This document shows positions 39,350-46,890 of a stretch of 64,000 bases of DNA, piece after piece (the stretch's first letter is position 1; each line of letters opens with the position of its first letter). The stretch is taken from contig CAKTUD010000001.1 of assembly GCA_934617425.1 (NCBI GenBank), forward strand, positions 310,001-374,000, given 5' to 3'. The stretch comes from an uncultured Eggerthellaceae bacterium. Lineage in GTDB: Bacteria; Actinomycetota; Coriobacteriia; Coriobacteriales; Eggerthellaceae. The notes beneath the pieces are model-generated. The model worked only from the letters and a program-made list of their open reading frames with translations, made no database searches and was not told the DNA's origin. The position numbers and the translations under genes are program-made.

Positions 39350-40164
39350 TGCGCTTTCTCGACAAAATATCGCCGCAGGCTGCACGTTTGCTTTCGCTTT
39401 GTCTGCTGACGGGGACTTTCATGCTCGCGGTGGTACCTTGCGCGCTCGCTGATGACGCCGATTCCTCGGCGACTTCTGCCAGTCAGGCAGAAGCAGAGGC
39501 CATGGGGAATCTTATCGATTCTTCTGATGTCGTCAGTACCGAGACGGTGGATGCCGTGACGCGTCAAGCTCAGGAGATAGCGCAAAAGAACAGCGCTTCA
39601 AGCTCAGCTTCTTCTGATGATGGCGAAATCGTTGTCGTGGATGATGGGCACGAGGGGGCTACAAGCGTCGACGGAGATAAGCGTAATGTCGTCGATCCTG
39701 CTCAGACGGCGGACAACTCGTTTATCTACGACACATCGATCGCTTCGCTTGCCGATGAGGCGTCTGTCTATAATGGGCAGACTGTTCAGGTTGTCGGCGA
39801 GGTTGTCGGCGACAAGATCTTTGCCGACAACGGTAACTTTTGGATAACGGTTGAGGCTGTAGCGCCAAATGATTCCAGCACGATTTCGGCTTATGTTTCC
39901 GATACCTTGGCTTCGAAGATCGATACGTATGGTCGCTACGGCGTTACGGGTACGTGCGTGCAAGTGCGTGGCGTGTATCATCAGGCTTGCGACGAACACG
40001 AGGGACTTTCCGATTTGCATGTCACCAATCTAGAGGTGTCAAGCCAGGGGTTTGCGCATTCCGATGCTTTCGTGGCGGGCGATTTCGTGCCGGGCATTCT
40101 GTTGATGCTTGCAGGCCTTGTTGTGATGCTGCTGTTTAGATTTGCTCGCGAACGCATGAGGTAG
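39349..40164 (+). CDS. Secreted, membrane-anchored OB-fold-like protein
   Basis: A 271-residue protein. Signal peptide: hydrophobic stretch about residues 14-32 ending CALADD. A Ser/Ala/Asp-rich linker follows (about 35-95). Residues about 125-215 contain a beta-rich domain (VYNGQTVQVVGEVVGDKI...GNFWITVEA...GRYGVTGTCVQVRGVYHQAC) with an OB-fold pattern. A C-terminal membrane segment is at about 245-263, followed by RFARERMR. Start taken at ATG 39349, overlapping the trkH stop; GTG 39346 is possible. Function unknown; location between trkH and rsgA, tightly packed. Confidence 0.7.
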   Translation: MRFLDKISPQAARLLSLCLLTGTFMLAVVPCALADDADSSATSASQAEAEAMGNLIDSSDVVSTETVDAVTRQAQEIAQKNSASSSASSDDGEIVVVDDGHEGATSVDGDKRNVVDPAQTADNSFIYDTSIASLADEASVYNGQTVQVVGEVVGDKIFADNGNFWITVEAVAPNDSSTISAYVSDTLASKIDTYGRYGVTGTCVQVRGVYHQACDEHEGLSDLHVTNLEVSSQGFAHSDAFVAGDFVPGILLMLAGLVVMLLFRFARERMR

Positions 40165-40166
40165 GA

Positions 40167-41180
40167 ATGAAAGGTCGCGTTGTTCAACTTGACCGCGGGT
40201 TTCCGTTGGTGATGCTCGAAGATGGCAGTTTAGTGCGTTGCGAGCATTCCACTGTTCTTAAAAAAAGCGACAGGGAACGCGCGGTTATCGGCGATTTCGT
40301 GCAGGTCGATTTCCCCGATGCCCACGATAAGGGAATCATCGAGCTCATCGAACCGCGCAGGTGCCGTTTGGTGCGCAAGGACCCAACTGAGCGAACGTTA
40401 CCGCAGGTGCTTGCCGCTAATTTTGACCTGGTGATCGTTGCCGAGCCTATCGATTCCGTCAATTTTAAACGGCTGGAGCGCGAGCTTGTTTTGGCGCACG
40501 AAACCGGAGCCAAGGTTGCCGTTGCGCTGACTAAAGCGGATCTTCTTTCCGACGAGGGCGAGCGTACTCGCGTTATTGCACGTGCTGTGGCGTTGGCTGG
40601 TGACGATACGCCCGTTTTGTCCATTGCGAAAACCGATGCCGAATCGGTGGCTAAAGTACGGCAACTCATTGGCGAAGGGATGGCTGTTCTCATAGGAAAA
40701 AGCGGCGTCGGAAAGTCGAGCTTGGTGAACCTTCTTGCAGAAAGCGATGTACGCGCTGTTGGAGACGTGCGCGCTGGCGATGGCAAAGGGCGCCACACGA
40801 CGGTTAGCCGCGCGATAGTCGATATCCCCGGTGGCGGGTGCGTGGTGGATATGCCGGGCATCCGTGGTCTTGGTTTATGGGATGCCGAAGCCGGTATCGA
40901 GGCCGCTTTTGCCGATGTCGAGGAGTTTGCTCGGCAGTGCCGTTTCCGCGATTGCAAGCACGAAAACGAACCCGGATGCGCGGTTCGCGCGGCGGTCGAA
41001 TGCGGCGAGATTTCGTCTGAGAGATTTGCTTCGTACCAATCGCTCAAGAAGGAAAGCCTAACGGTCGGCGAACGCCGAGAGGAAGCGCGCCGGATGCGCG
41101 GCGAAAAAGCGTCGGATTCCCGCAAGAAAAAGGCTGGCTCGCGGCAATCGGGAAGGAAAGGCGCGGCGAAAAAGCGTTGA
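40167..41180 (+). CDS. rsgA: Ribosome small-subunit GTPase RsgA
   Basis: A 337-residue circularly permuted GTPase that matures 30S subunits. N-terminal OB fold, then G4 (TKAD), then G1 GKSGVGKSSLVNLL and G3 DMPGIRG in permuted order, followed by the zinc-binding CRFRDCKHENEPGCAV. The C-terminal 35 residues are a Lys/Arg-rich tail likely to touch rRNA. Start two bases after the previous stop, with TGAGGTAGGA as binding site. Confidence 0.95.
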   Translation: MKGRVVQLDRGFPLVMLEDGSLVRCEHSTVLKKSDRERAVIGDFVQVDFPDAHDKGIIELIEPRRCRLVRKDPTERTLPQVLAANFDLVIVAEPIDSVNFKRLERELVLAHETGAKVAVALTKADLLSDEGERTRVIARAVALAGDDTPVLSIAKTDAESVAKVRQLIGEGMAVLIGKSGVGKSSLVNLLAESDVRAVGDVRAGDGKGRHTTVSRAIVDIPGGGCVVDMPGIRGLGLWDAEAGIEAAFADVEEFARQCRFRDCKHENEPGCAVRAAVECGEISSERFASYQSLKKESLTVGERREEARRMRGEKASDSRKKKAGSRQSGRKGAAKKR

Positions 41181-41360
41181 CATCGCGCGTGCTTTAGATC
41201 GGGTTTCTGCTGGAAGACCGTAGGATTCCGGAAGCTCTCTAGCACCCGCTGCATGCTCGTTGGTTTCCTGCTAGAAACCGCGGTTCATCAAAGCGCCATG
41301 ACGCGGCGTTACAATACGTCCGCAATTTTGCTGGATAGAAACGGACGTTAAAGGCAATTT

Positions 41361-42635
41361 ATGAATCCAGTTCTCATCATTCCAACCTATGTGTCGGGTC
41401 GCCGTGGCAAAACGTCGCGCGCAAACGTTATGTCGGTCTACGATCACATGACCCCGCTTTCTCAAGCTGGCGAGCTTCCGCGATGCCTGGAGTCGTTGCG
41501 ACGGGTGAGCAACGTTGGTCAGATTCTTGTTTTAGTGGTAGCCGACCCCGAGGTCGAGGGCAAGGCGGCCGATAAGGTCCGCAAGATCGCTCAATCGTTT
41601 GCCGACTTGGATATAACCGTCATCGGCGCCGACGAGATGCTTCTTGTTCAGCAGCGTATGGTTCAGCTGGGCGTGGGCAAACTTTCGCGCGAGATTTCGT
41701 TGGAGGGCTATGCCCCTATGCGCAATCTCGGTCTGGTTTTGGCTTGTGCACTGGGGTTCGATTCGTGCGTGTTCGTTGACGACGACGAGGTTATCGATGA
41801 TCCCGATTTTATGAGCAAAGCCGTGTACGGCTTGGGGAAACTCACGCGCAACGGCGTGCCGATTTTGGCGAAAACGGGCTTCTATTTCAATAGCGACGAT
41901 TCGTATTTGTCAAAGAGTCAAGACAAATGGTACAACCGCTTCTGGCAGCAGGGCAAAGCGTTCAATGCATGGATTGAGGGAGCGATGCGCGGCTTGCGTC
42001 TCACGCGCTCCAATCATGTGTGCGGCGGGTGCCTGGCTTTGCATCGCGAGGCTTTCAAAAGGCTTTCCTTTGACCCGTGGATTGTTCGCGGCGAAGATCT
42101 CGACTATATGCTTGACCTGCGCATGTACGGATCGGATATCTGGTTTGACAACAAATGGAGCTTGCGTCATTTGCCGCCGCGGACCACAAGCGAGGGCACG
42201 CGTTTTCGGCAGGACATCTATCGATGGCTTTACGAATATCGCAAGATGGAATATAGCCGCACGCAAATCGATCTTCTGCAGGTGAAGCCTGCTTCGCTCG
42301 AGCCGTATCCGGGGCCTTTCCTGCAGCAAAGCGTTGGCTGGCGCATTTGCGTCACCGCGATTTTGCGTAGTTGGGCGCGTCATGACAAAAAGGCTTATCG
42401 CAGCGCGGCGAAGGCTGCCCGCAGCGACGCCGAAGCATATGCGCAGCATAACTGCTCGAAGTACTTCGAATTTCAGCGCGTATGGCCCGAGCTTATGTCG
42501 CGCATCGAGAACGACGAGATGCTGAAGCGCGCATTTTTACACGGATACGACGAGGACCTTGGTGCGGCAAACGCCGCCTACGCCAACGTCGACCCGGGTA
42601 AAACCAGCGAGATCAGTTTGAATTTGGGTGATTAA
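41361..42635 (+). CDS. Glycosyltransferase family 2-like protein
   Basis: A 424-residue protein with a GT-A-like fold: MNPVLIIPTYVS at the start, CLESLRRVSNVGQILVLVVAD, and the metal/nucleotide-sugar motif FVDDDEVIDDPDF near residues 136-148 in place of the usual DXD; a later GGCLALHREAF and RGEDLDYMLDL complete the pattern. No membrane segments. It likely transfers a sugar in surface polysaccharide or glycolipid synthesis; donor and acceptor cannot be given. The 180 bases before it hold no gene. Stop overlaps the next start (TAATG). Confidence 0.75.
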   Translation: MNPVLIIPTYVSGRRGKTSRANVMSVYDHMTPLSQAGELPRCLESLRRVSNVGQILVLVVADPEVEGKAADKVRKIAQSFADLDITVIGADEMLLVQQRMVQLGVGKLSREISLEGYAPMRNLGLVLACALGFDSCVFVDDDEVIDDPDFMSKAVYGLGKLTRNGVPILAKTGFYFNSDDSYLSKSQDKWYNRFWQQGKAFNAWIEGAMRGLRLTRSNHVCGGCLALHREAFKRLSFDPWIVRGEDLDYMLDLRMYGSDIWFDNKWSLRHLPPRTTSEGTRFRQDIYRWLYEYRKMEYSRTQIDLLQVKPASLEPYPGPFLQQSVGWRICVTAILRSWARHDKKAYRSAAKAARSDAEAYAQHNCSKYFEFQRVWPELMSRIENDEMLKRAFLHGYDEDLGAANAAYANVDPGKTSEISLNLGD

Positions 42636-43603
42636 TGATGGACATGATCGGCTTTTTTGCGGCCGCTTTGGTTGTTGGCCTGCTCGTGGGCATCCTGTCG
42701 GGTCTTTTAGGCGTGGGTGGCGGAACCATCATGGTACCGGTGTTCCGTTTGGGGTTTGGTCTTTCGGCGGTGGTTGCCACGGCTACCTCGCTATTCGCCA
42801 TCATCCCCACGTCGATTTCGGGCATGGTTGGCCATCTGCGCGATAAGACGTGTATTCCGAAGCTCGGTCTCGCCATGGGTTTGGCGGGTGCGTGCACCTC
42901 TACGTTGGGCGTGCGGTTGGCCGATATTTCCCCAAGCTGGTTGGTCATGCTGGTCGCGGCATTGATCATCGCGTATTCGGCTATCAACGTATTCCGCAAG
43001 GCGTTTGCTGCGAAAAAGCAGGAAAGTGCCGTTAGCGCGAAGGCGATTTCGGATAAGAGGGCTGGTGAAGCATCTGCTGCAGCGACGGGTTCCGGTGCTG
43101 CTGATGCGGCGATCAACGGTGTTGCCGCTATCGGCGCGGGCGACGCCGACGCGGTGGCTACCGCCGCAGGTGCGCCAACCGGTGCAGCAAACGCCACCGC
43201 AACGGCCAACACGCGCCCCAACCTTTCCGCTAAAGATCTGCTGTTCGGTGCGATGATAGGCCTCATTGCCGGCTTGGCCTCGGGCTATGTCGGCGTGGGC
43301 GGCGGCTTCATCATGGTGCCGATGATGTTGGGTATTCTGAACATTCCTATGCGTTATGCTTCGGGTACTTCGCTCATCGCCATCATGATCTTGGCGGTGC
43401 CCGGTGTTGTTGCGCAGATCATGCTGGGGCATGTCGATTTCGTTGTTGGTATCGCGATTTCTGCCGGCACCATCCCCGGAGCTCTTATCGGCGCGCGTTT
43501 GGTTAACTACATCCCCGAGCGCACGCTGCGATTCATCTTCGGCGGGATGCTGCTTGTTGCGGCGGTTATGTTGGTTGTCAACGAGCTTGGACTTATTGGC
43601 TAA
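42635..43603 (+). CDS. TauE/SafE-family permease
   Basis: A 322-residue membrane protein with two matching halves, each with a GVGGG motif (GLLGVGGGTIMVPV near residue 24, GYVGVGGGFIMVPM near 217), the hallmark of sulfite/sulfonate-type TauE permeases. The central loop (about residues 125-195) is a long Ala/Gly/Thr-rich segment not usual for the family. Start ATG 42635 or 42638. Probable role: export or import of an organic or sulfur-containing anion. Confidence 0.87.
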   Translation: MMDMIGFFAAALVVGLLVGILSGLLGVGGGTIMVPVFRLGFGLSAVVATATSLFAIIPTSISGMVGHLRDKTCIPKLGLAMGLAGACTSTLGVRLADISPSWLVMLVAALIIAYSAINVFRKAFAAKKQESAVSAKAISDKRAGEASAAATGSGAADAAINGVAAIGAGDADAVATAAGAPTGAANATATANTRPNLSAKDLLFGAMIGLIAGLASGYVGVGGGFIMVPMMLGILNIPMRYASGTSLIAIMILAVPGVVAQIMLGHVDFVVGIAISAGTIPGALIGARLVNYIPERTLRFIFGGMLLVAAVMLVVNELGLIG

Positions 43604-43614
43604 ATTTGGTTTTC

Positions 43615-43624
43615 GGGGGGGGGG
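43615..43624 (+). repeat. Homopolymeric tract of ten G at the kinase start
   Basis: Ten consecutive G between the TauE stop and the kinase ATG (43630). The tract serves as the ribosome binding site region, so slippage would change its length and the spacing to the start. Confidence 0.85.
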
Positions 43625-43629
43625 TGTCA

Positions 43630-44964
43630 ATGGCGCACAAACACGACGCCAATCAGGGGTTGCCGCGGTTTTTCACGGCTGAGATGCTTACGCTTTGCAT
43701 CGCCGTCGTGGCGGGCTTCGCGTTGCTTCTCTCTACGTTCTCTCATATGGGTGGTACTCATATGCAAGCTGTCGCCGGCGCGGTATTCACCGTTTGCCTG
43801 GTGATTTTCATTCGCTTGCTGATGGACCCCGATTCGGTGCGTGCTCGTCAGACCGATGAGGTCCTTAAGCTTTCCAGCGAGATGCTCGACAGCTTGCAGG
43901 GAGGGCTTACCAACGAGTCGGCGCAGCATGTGTGCGAATTGCTTCTGCCTGCCACGGCCGCTGTTGCCGTTGCGATCACCGATAGGGAATGCATCTTGGG
44001 CTATGCCGGGCATGGAGACGGAAGCGCCACGCCGGGCAACAAGATCCGCACCACATCGACGCACCGAACCATCGAGGACGGCATGCGCCGTGTTTTGTAT
44101 AGTCGCGAGGAAATAGGCCTGCCATCTGGAGAAACGGGAATCAACGCCGCCATCATCATGCCTATCTACCAGGGAAAGAGCATTGAAGGCACGCTGAAGT
44201 TCTATTACAAGCGCGCTAAGCAGATAAGCCAAACGCAGGAGTCGATGGCGCACGGTTTTGCGGACCTCATCTCAACGCATTTGGCTGCTGTCGCATTGGA
44301 AGAGCAGACGCGTTTGGCCACCAGCATGGAGCTCAAGGCGTTGCAGGCGCAGATCAACCCGCATTTTTTGTTTAACACCATCAATACCATCGCATCGTTC
44401 ACGCGAACCGACCCTGCGAAGGCGCGCACTCTGTTGCGTGATTTCGCCGTGTTCTATCGCTCTACTTTGGAAGACGCCGACGACCTTATCGCGCTTGAGC
44501 GCGAGATCGCCCAAGTACAGCGTTACTTTTCGTTTGAGGTGGCGCGCTTTGGCGAGGATTGCCTGCAGCTCGATATCGATGTGTGTCCCGAGGTGGCCAA
44601 GATGCTCGTTCCTTCGTTTATCGTGCAGCCGTTGGTGGAGAATGCGGTAAAGCATGCCCGCCCGTCCGAAGGCAAACTCACTGTTACGGTAAGCGCCGAG
44701 CTTGATGATGAAAACGCCTATATCCGTGTTATCGACGATGGCGTTGGCATGGATGAAGACGCCGTTGGGCGCATTATGAATCCTGAATCGTCAAGTGGTT
44801 TGGGCATCGCTGTGAAAAACGTGCATGATCGAATTCTGGGTTATTTCGGCGACGAATCGCGTATGGATATCGAAAGCGTGCCGGGCGAGGGAACCACAGT
44901 GACCTTTGTGCTCGATCGTCGTTTTGTTGACAGGTATACCGAGAATTCCTCGGAGACTGAGTAG
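43630..44964 (+). CDS. LytS/YehU-type sensor histidine kinase, orphan
   Basis: A 444-residue kinase. Two membrane segments (about residues 17-36 and 44-65), a GAF-like sensor domain (about 80-215) and the His_kinase domain with phospho-acceptor H245 in LQAQINPHFLFNTINT. The ATPase domain has PLVENAVKHA and DDGVGMD, SSSGLGIAVKNV, and GEGTTVTFV. ATG 43630 (MAHKHD) is used; GTG at 43624, inside the G tract, is also in frame. No LytTR response regulator is next to it, which is unusual. Confidence 0.9.
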   Translation: MAHKHDANQGLPRFFTAEMLTLCIAVVAGFALLLSTFSHMGGTHMQAVAGAVFTVCLVIFIRLLMDPDSVRARQTDEVLKLSSEMLDSLQGGLTNESAQHVCELLLPATAAVAVAITDRECILGYAGHGDGSATPGNKIRTTSTHRTIEDGMRRVLYSREEIGLPSGETGINAAIIMPIYQGKSIEGTLKFYYKRAKQISQTQESMAHGFADLISTHLAAVALEEQTRLATSMELKALQAQINPHFLFNTINTIASFTRTDPAKARTLLRDFAVFYRSTLEDADDLIALEREIAQVQRYFSFEVARFGEDCLQLDIDVCPEVAKMLVPSFIVQPLVENAVKHARPSEGKLTVTVSAELDDENAYIRVIDDGVGMDEDAVGRIMNPESSSGLGIAVKNVHDRILGYFGDESRMDIESVPGEGTTVTFVLDRRFVDRYTENSSETE

Positions 44965-44979
44965 GCGGGGGATAGCGAC

Positions 44980-45510
44980 ATGGAAAACGTCAGTGGATTG
45001 GGGGTTGCGCGTCCGATGCGCCTTGCGGGCCGCGAGCTTCGCGGGGCAACACAGCTGCATGCGGTGGTCGATGCCTGCCAAACTGTGCGCATCGCTTGCG
45101 CCGACGGGGAAGGGCTTTTCATCGTCCCTATGAGTTTCGGCTACGACTGGGCTGATCCCGAGGAAGTTGGCGGTGATAAGCCGCGTTTGGCGTTGTGGCT
45201 CCATTCGGCGGGCGAAGGACGCAAGGCCGATGCTTTCAATGTCGAGCCGCGCGTTGCCATTGAGATGGATGTTCAGGACGGCGTGATCACTGGCACCTAT
45301 GCTTGCGCTTATTCGTATGCTTATCGGTCGATTATGGGTGCGGGTACTATCCACCGCATCCAGGGTGCCGAGATGAAGCGCTACGGTCTTACGCGCATCA
45401 TGCAGCATATGGCGCCTGGTGCGTCGGTTGATTTCACCGATCAGGCGTTGGCACGGGTGAACATTTACTGCATTGATGTGGAAAGCTTTACCGGCAAGCA
45501 ACGCGCCTAG
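44980..45510 (+). CDS. NimA-like flavin-binding split-barrel protein
   Basis: A 176-residue protein of the pyridoxamine-5'-phosphate-oxidase-like fold. Patterns such as VPMSFGYDW, ALWLHSAGEGRKADAFN and VAIEMD match the NimA-type group of FMN-binding proteins (often called nitroimidazole-resistance-like). Start at 44980 follows GCGGGGGA, 15 bases after the kinase stop, so probably cotranscribed. Likely a small FMN or heme-related oxidoreductase; substrate unknown. Confidence 0.75.
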   Translation: MENVSGLGVARPMRLAGRELRGATQLHAVVDACQTVRIACADGEGLFIVPMSFGYDWADPEEVGGDKPRLALWLHSAGEGRKADAFNVEPRVAIEMDVQDGVITGTYACAYSYAYRSIMGAGTIHRIQGAEMKRYGLTRIMQHMAPGASVDFTDQALARVNIYCIDVESFTGKQRA

Positions 45511-45544
45511 GGCGTTTGTTTGCCATGGCTTGCTTTTGGAAATG

Positions 45545-45580
45545 AGAGGGCGCAGTTCATGCGAACCGCGCCCTCTTTAA
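45545..45580. terminator. Terminator between NimA-like gene and serA
   Basis: AGAGGGCGC (45545-45553) pairs with GCGCCCTCT (45568-45576), with a further inner GTTC/GAAC pair; TTTAA follows. The flanking genes converge. Confidence 0.85.
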
Positions 45581-45604
45581 TGCAATTTCGACAGCTGTTT
45601 CCAG

Positions 45605-46771
45605 CTATTTCACCACGCGAACGCGAACGATTCCTTCAACCGCGGCGATGTGCTCGATGGCGGCATCGGTCAGTGCGGCATCGAGGTCGATCAGCGCATA
45701 AGCGTAGTCGCCGCGAGCCTTTGAGGTGATGTTGGCCAGGTTCACGCCTTCTCCCGTGATGGCGGCGGTGATGGCGTTGATCATGCCCGGCAGGTTTTTG
45801 TGCAGCACGCCGATGCGGCTCCCCTCGGCTGGCGCCGGGCCCATGTCGCACGCAGGGAAATTCACCGAATTGCGAATGTTGCCGTTGTCGATGTAGTCGA
45901 CGATCTCCTCGACGGCCATGACGGCGCAATTCTCCTCGGCTTCGGCAGTGGAAGCGCCGATGTGCGGCATGATGATGCAATTTTTGGCGGCCAGCGTCTG
46001 CGGGGTTACGAAGTCGGTGATGTAGCAGCCCAGCGTGTCGTTGTTCAGCGCGGCAGCCAGGGCGTTTTGGTCTACCAGCGTGTCGCGCGAGAAGTTAAGC
46101 AGCACGGCGTCGGACTTCATGATCTCAATCTGATGCGCATCGATCATGCCGATGGTGCTTTCCAGCGCGGGTACGTGGATAGTGATGTAATCGCAGTTCG
46201 CGCAGATGTCGTCGAGATTGGTTACATGATGCACGGTGCTCGAGATGCGCCATGCGGCGTTGACCGAAACGTAGGGGTCATAGCCGTAAACGTCCATGCC
46301 GAGTTCTTCGGCGGCGTTTGCCACGAGTGCGCCGATTGCACCCAAGCCGATGACGCCCAGTTTCTTGCCGGCGATTTCGCGGCCGACGAACTGTTTTTTT
46401 GCCTTTTCGACGGTTTTGGCGATGTCGGGATCGTCGGCGTTTTCGCGAATCCACTGGTTGCCGGCGATGATGCCGCGGCTACCCAGCAGCATACTGCAGA
46501 TGATCAGCTCTTTTACGGCGTTGGCGTTGGCGCCGGGGGTGTTGAACACCACGATGCCTTCTTCGGCACAGCGATCGAGCGGGATGTTGTTCACGCCTGC
46601 ACCTGCGCGGGCGATGGCCAGCAGGCTTTTGGGGAACTGCGTGTCGTGCAGCTTCATGCTGCGAACCAGCACGCCGTCGGCTTCCTCAAGCGTATCTACC
46701 AGGTTGTAGTTGCCAGGAAGCTTGTCGGTGCCCTTTTTGGAAATGTTATTGAGGCAATGGATGCGGGGCAT
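45605..46771 (-). CDS. serA: D-3-phosphoglycerate dehydrogenase, short ACT form
   Basis: A 388-residue NAD-dependent dehydrogenase, first step of serine synthesis. NAD-binding GVIGLGAIGALVANAA (Gly142-Gly147), ARAGAGVNNIP near the start, catalytic His in IIMPHIGAST, and a C-terminal ACT domain from about residue 310 that binds serine for feedback. The ASB domain of long forms is absent, as common in anaerobes. Start at 46771 (MPRIHCLN) follows GAAAGGA; upstream in-frame start at 46825 has no binding site. Confidence 0.95.
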   Translation of the reverse strand: MPRIHCLNNISKKGTDKLPGNYNLVDTLEEADGVLVRSMKLHDTQFPKSLLAIARAGAGVNNIPLDRCAEEGIVVFNTPGANANAVKELIICSMLLGSRGIIAGNQWIRENADDPDIAKTVEKAKKQFVGREIAGKKLGVIGLGAIGALVANAAEELGMDVYGYDPYVSVNAAWRISSTVHHVTNLDDICANCDYITIHVPALESTIGMIDAHQIEIMKSDAVLLNFSRDTLVDQNALAAALNNDTLGCYITDFVTPQTLAAKNCIIMPHIGASTAEAEENCAVMAVEEIVDYIDNGNIRNSVNFPACDMGPAPAEGSRIGVLHKNLPGMINAITAAITGEGVNLANITSKARGDYAYALIDLDAALTDAAIEHIAAVEGIVRVRVVK

Positions 46772-46890
46772 GGTTGTCCTTTCGACGGGTAATTTGGTTG
46801 CAAAAGAACCGTTTTGATTCGCCATGATTGTAGCGTAAAACGAAGTCCACTCAATTGATAGACTTTGTAAGTGAGCGGGAAGGAGGGGGA

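Noticed and set aside
41181..41360. Near-repeats GGTTTCTGCTGGAA / GGTTTCCTGCTAGAA before the glycosyltransferase gene
   Set aside because: Two imperfect copies only, no clear hairpin or promoter; too little to support a feature.
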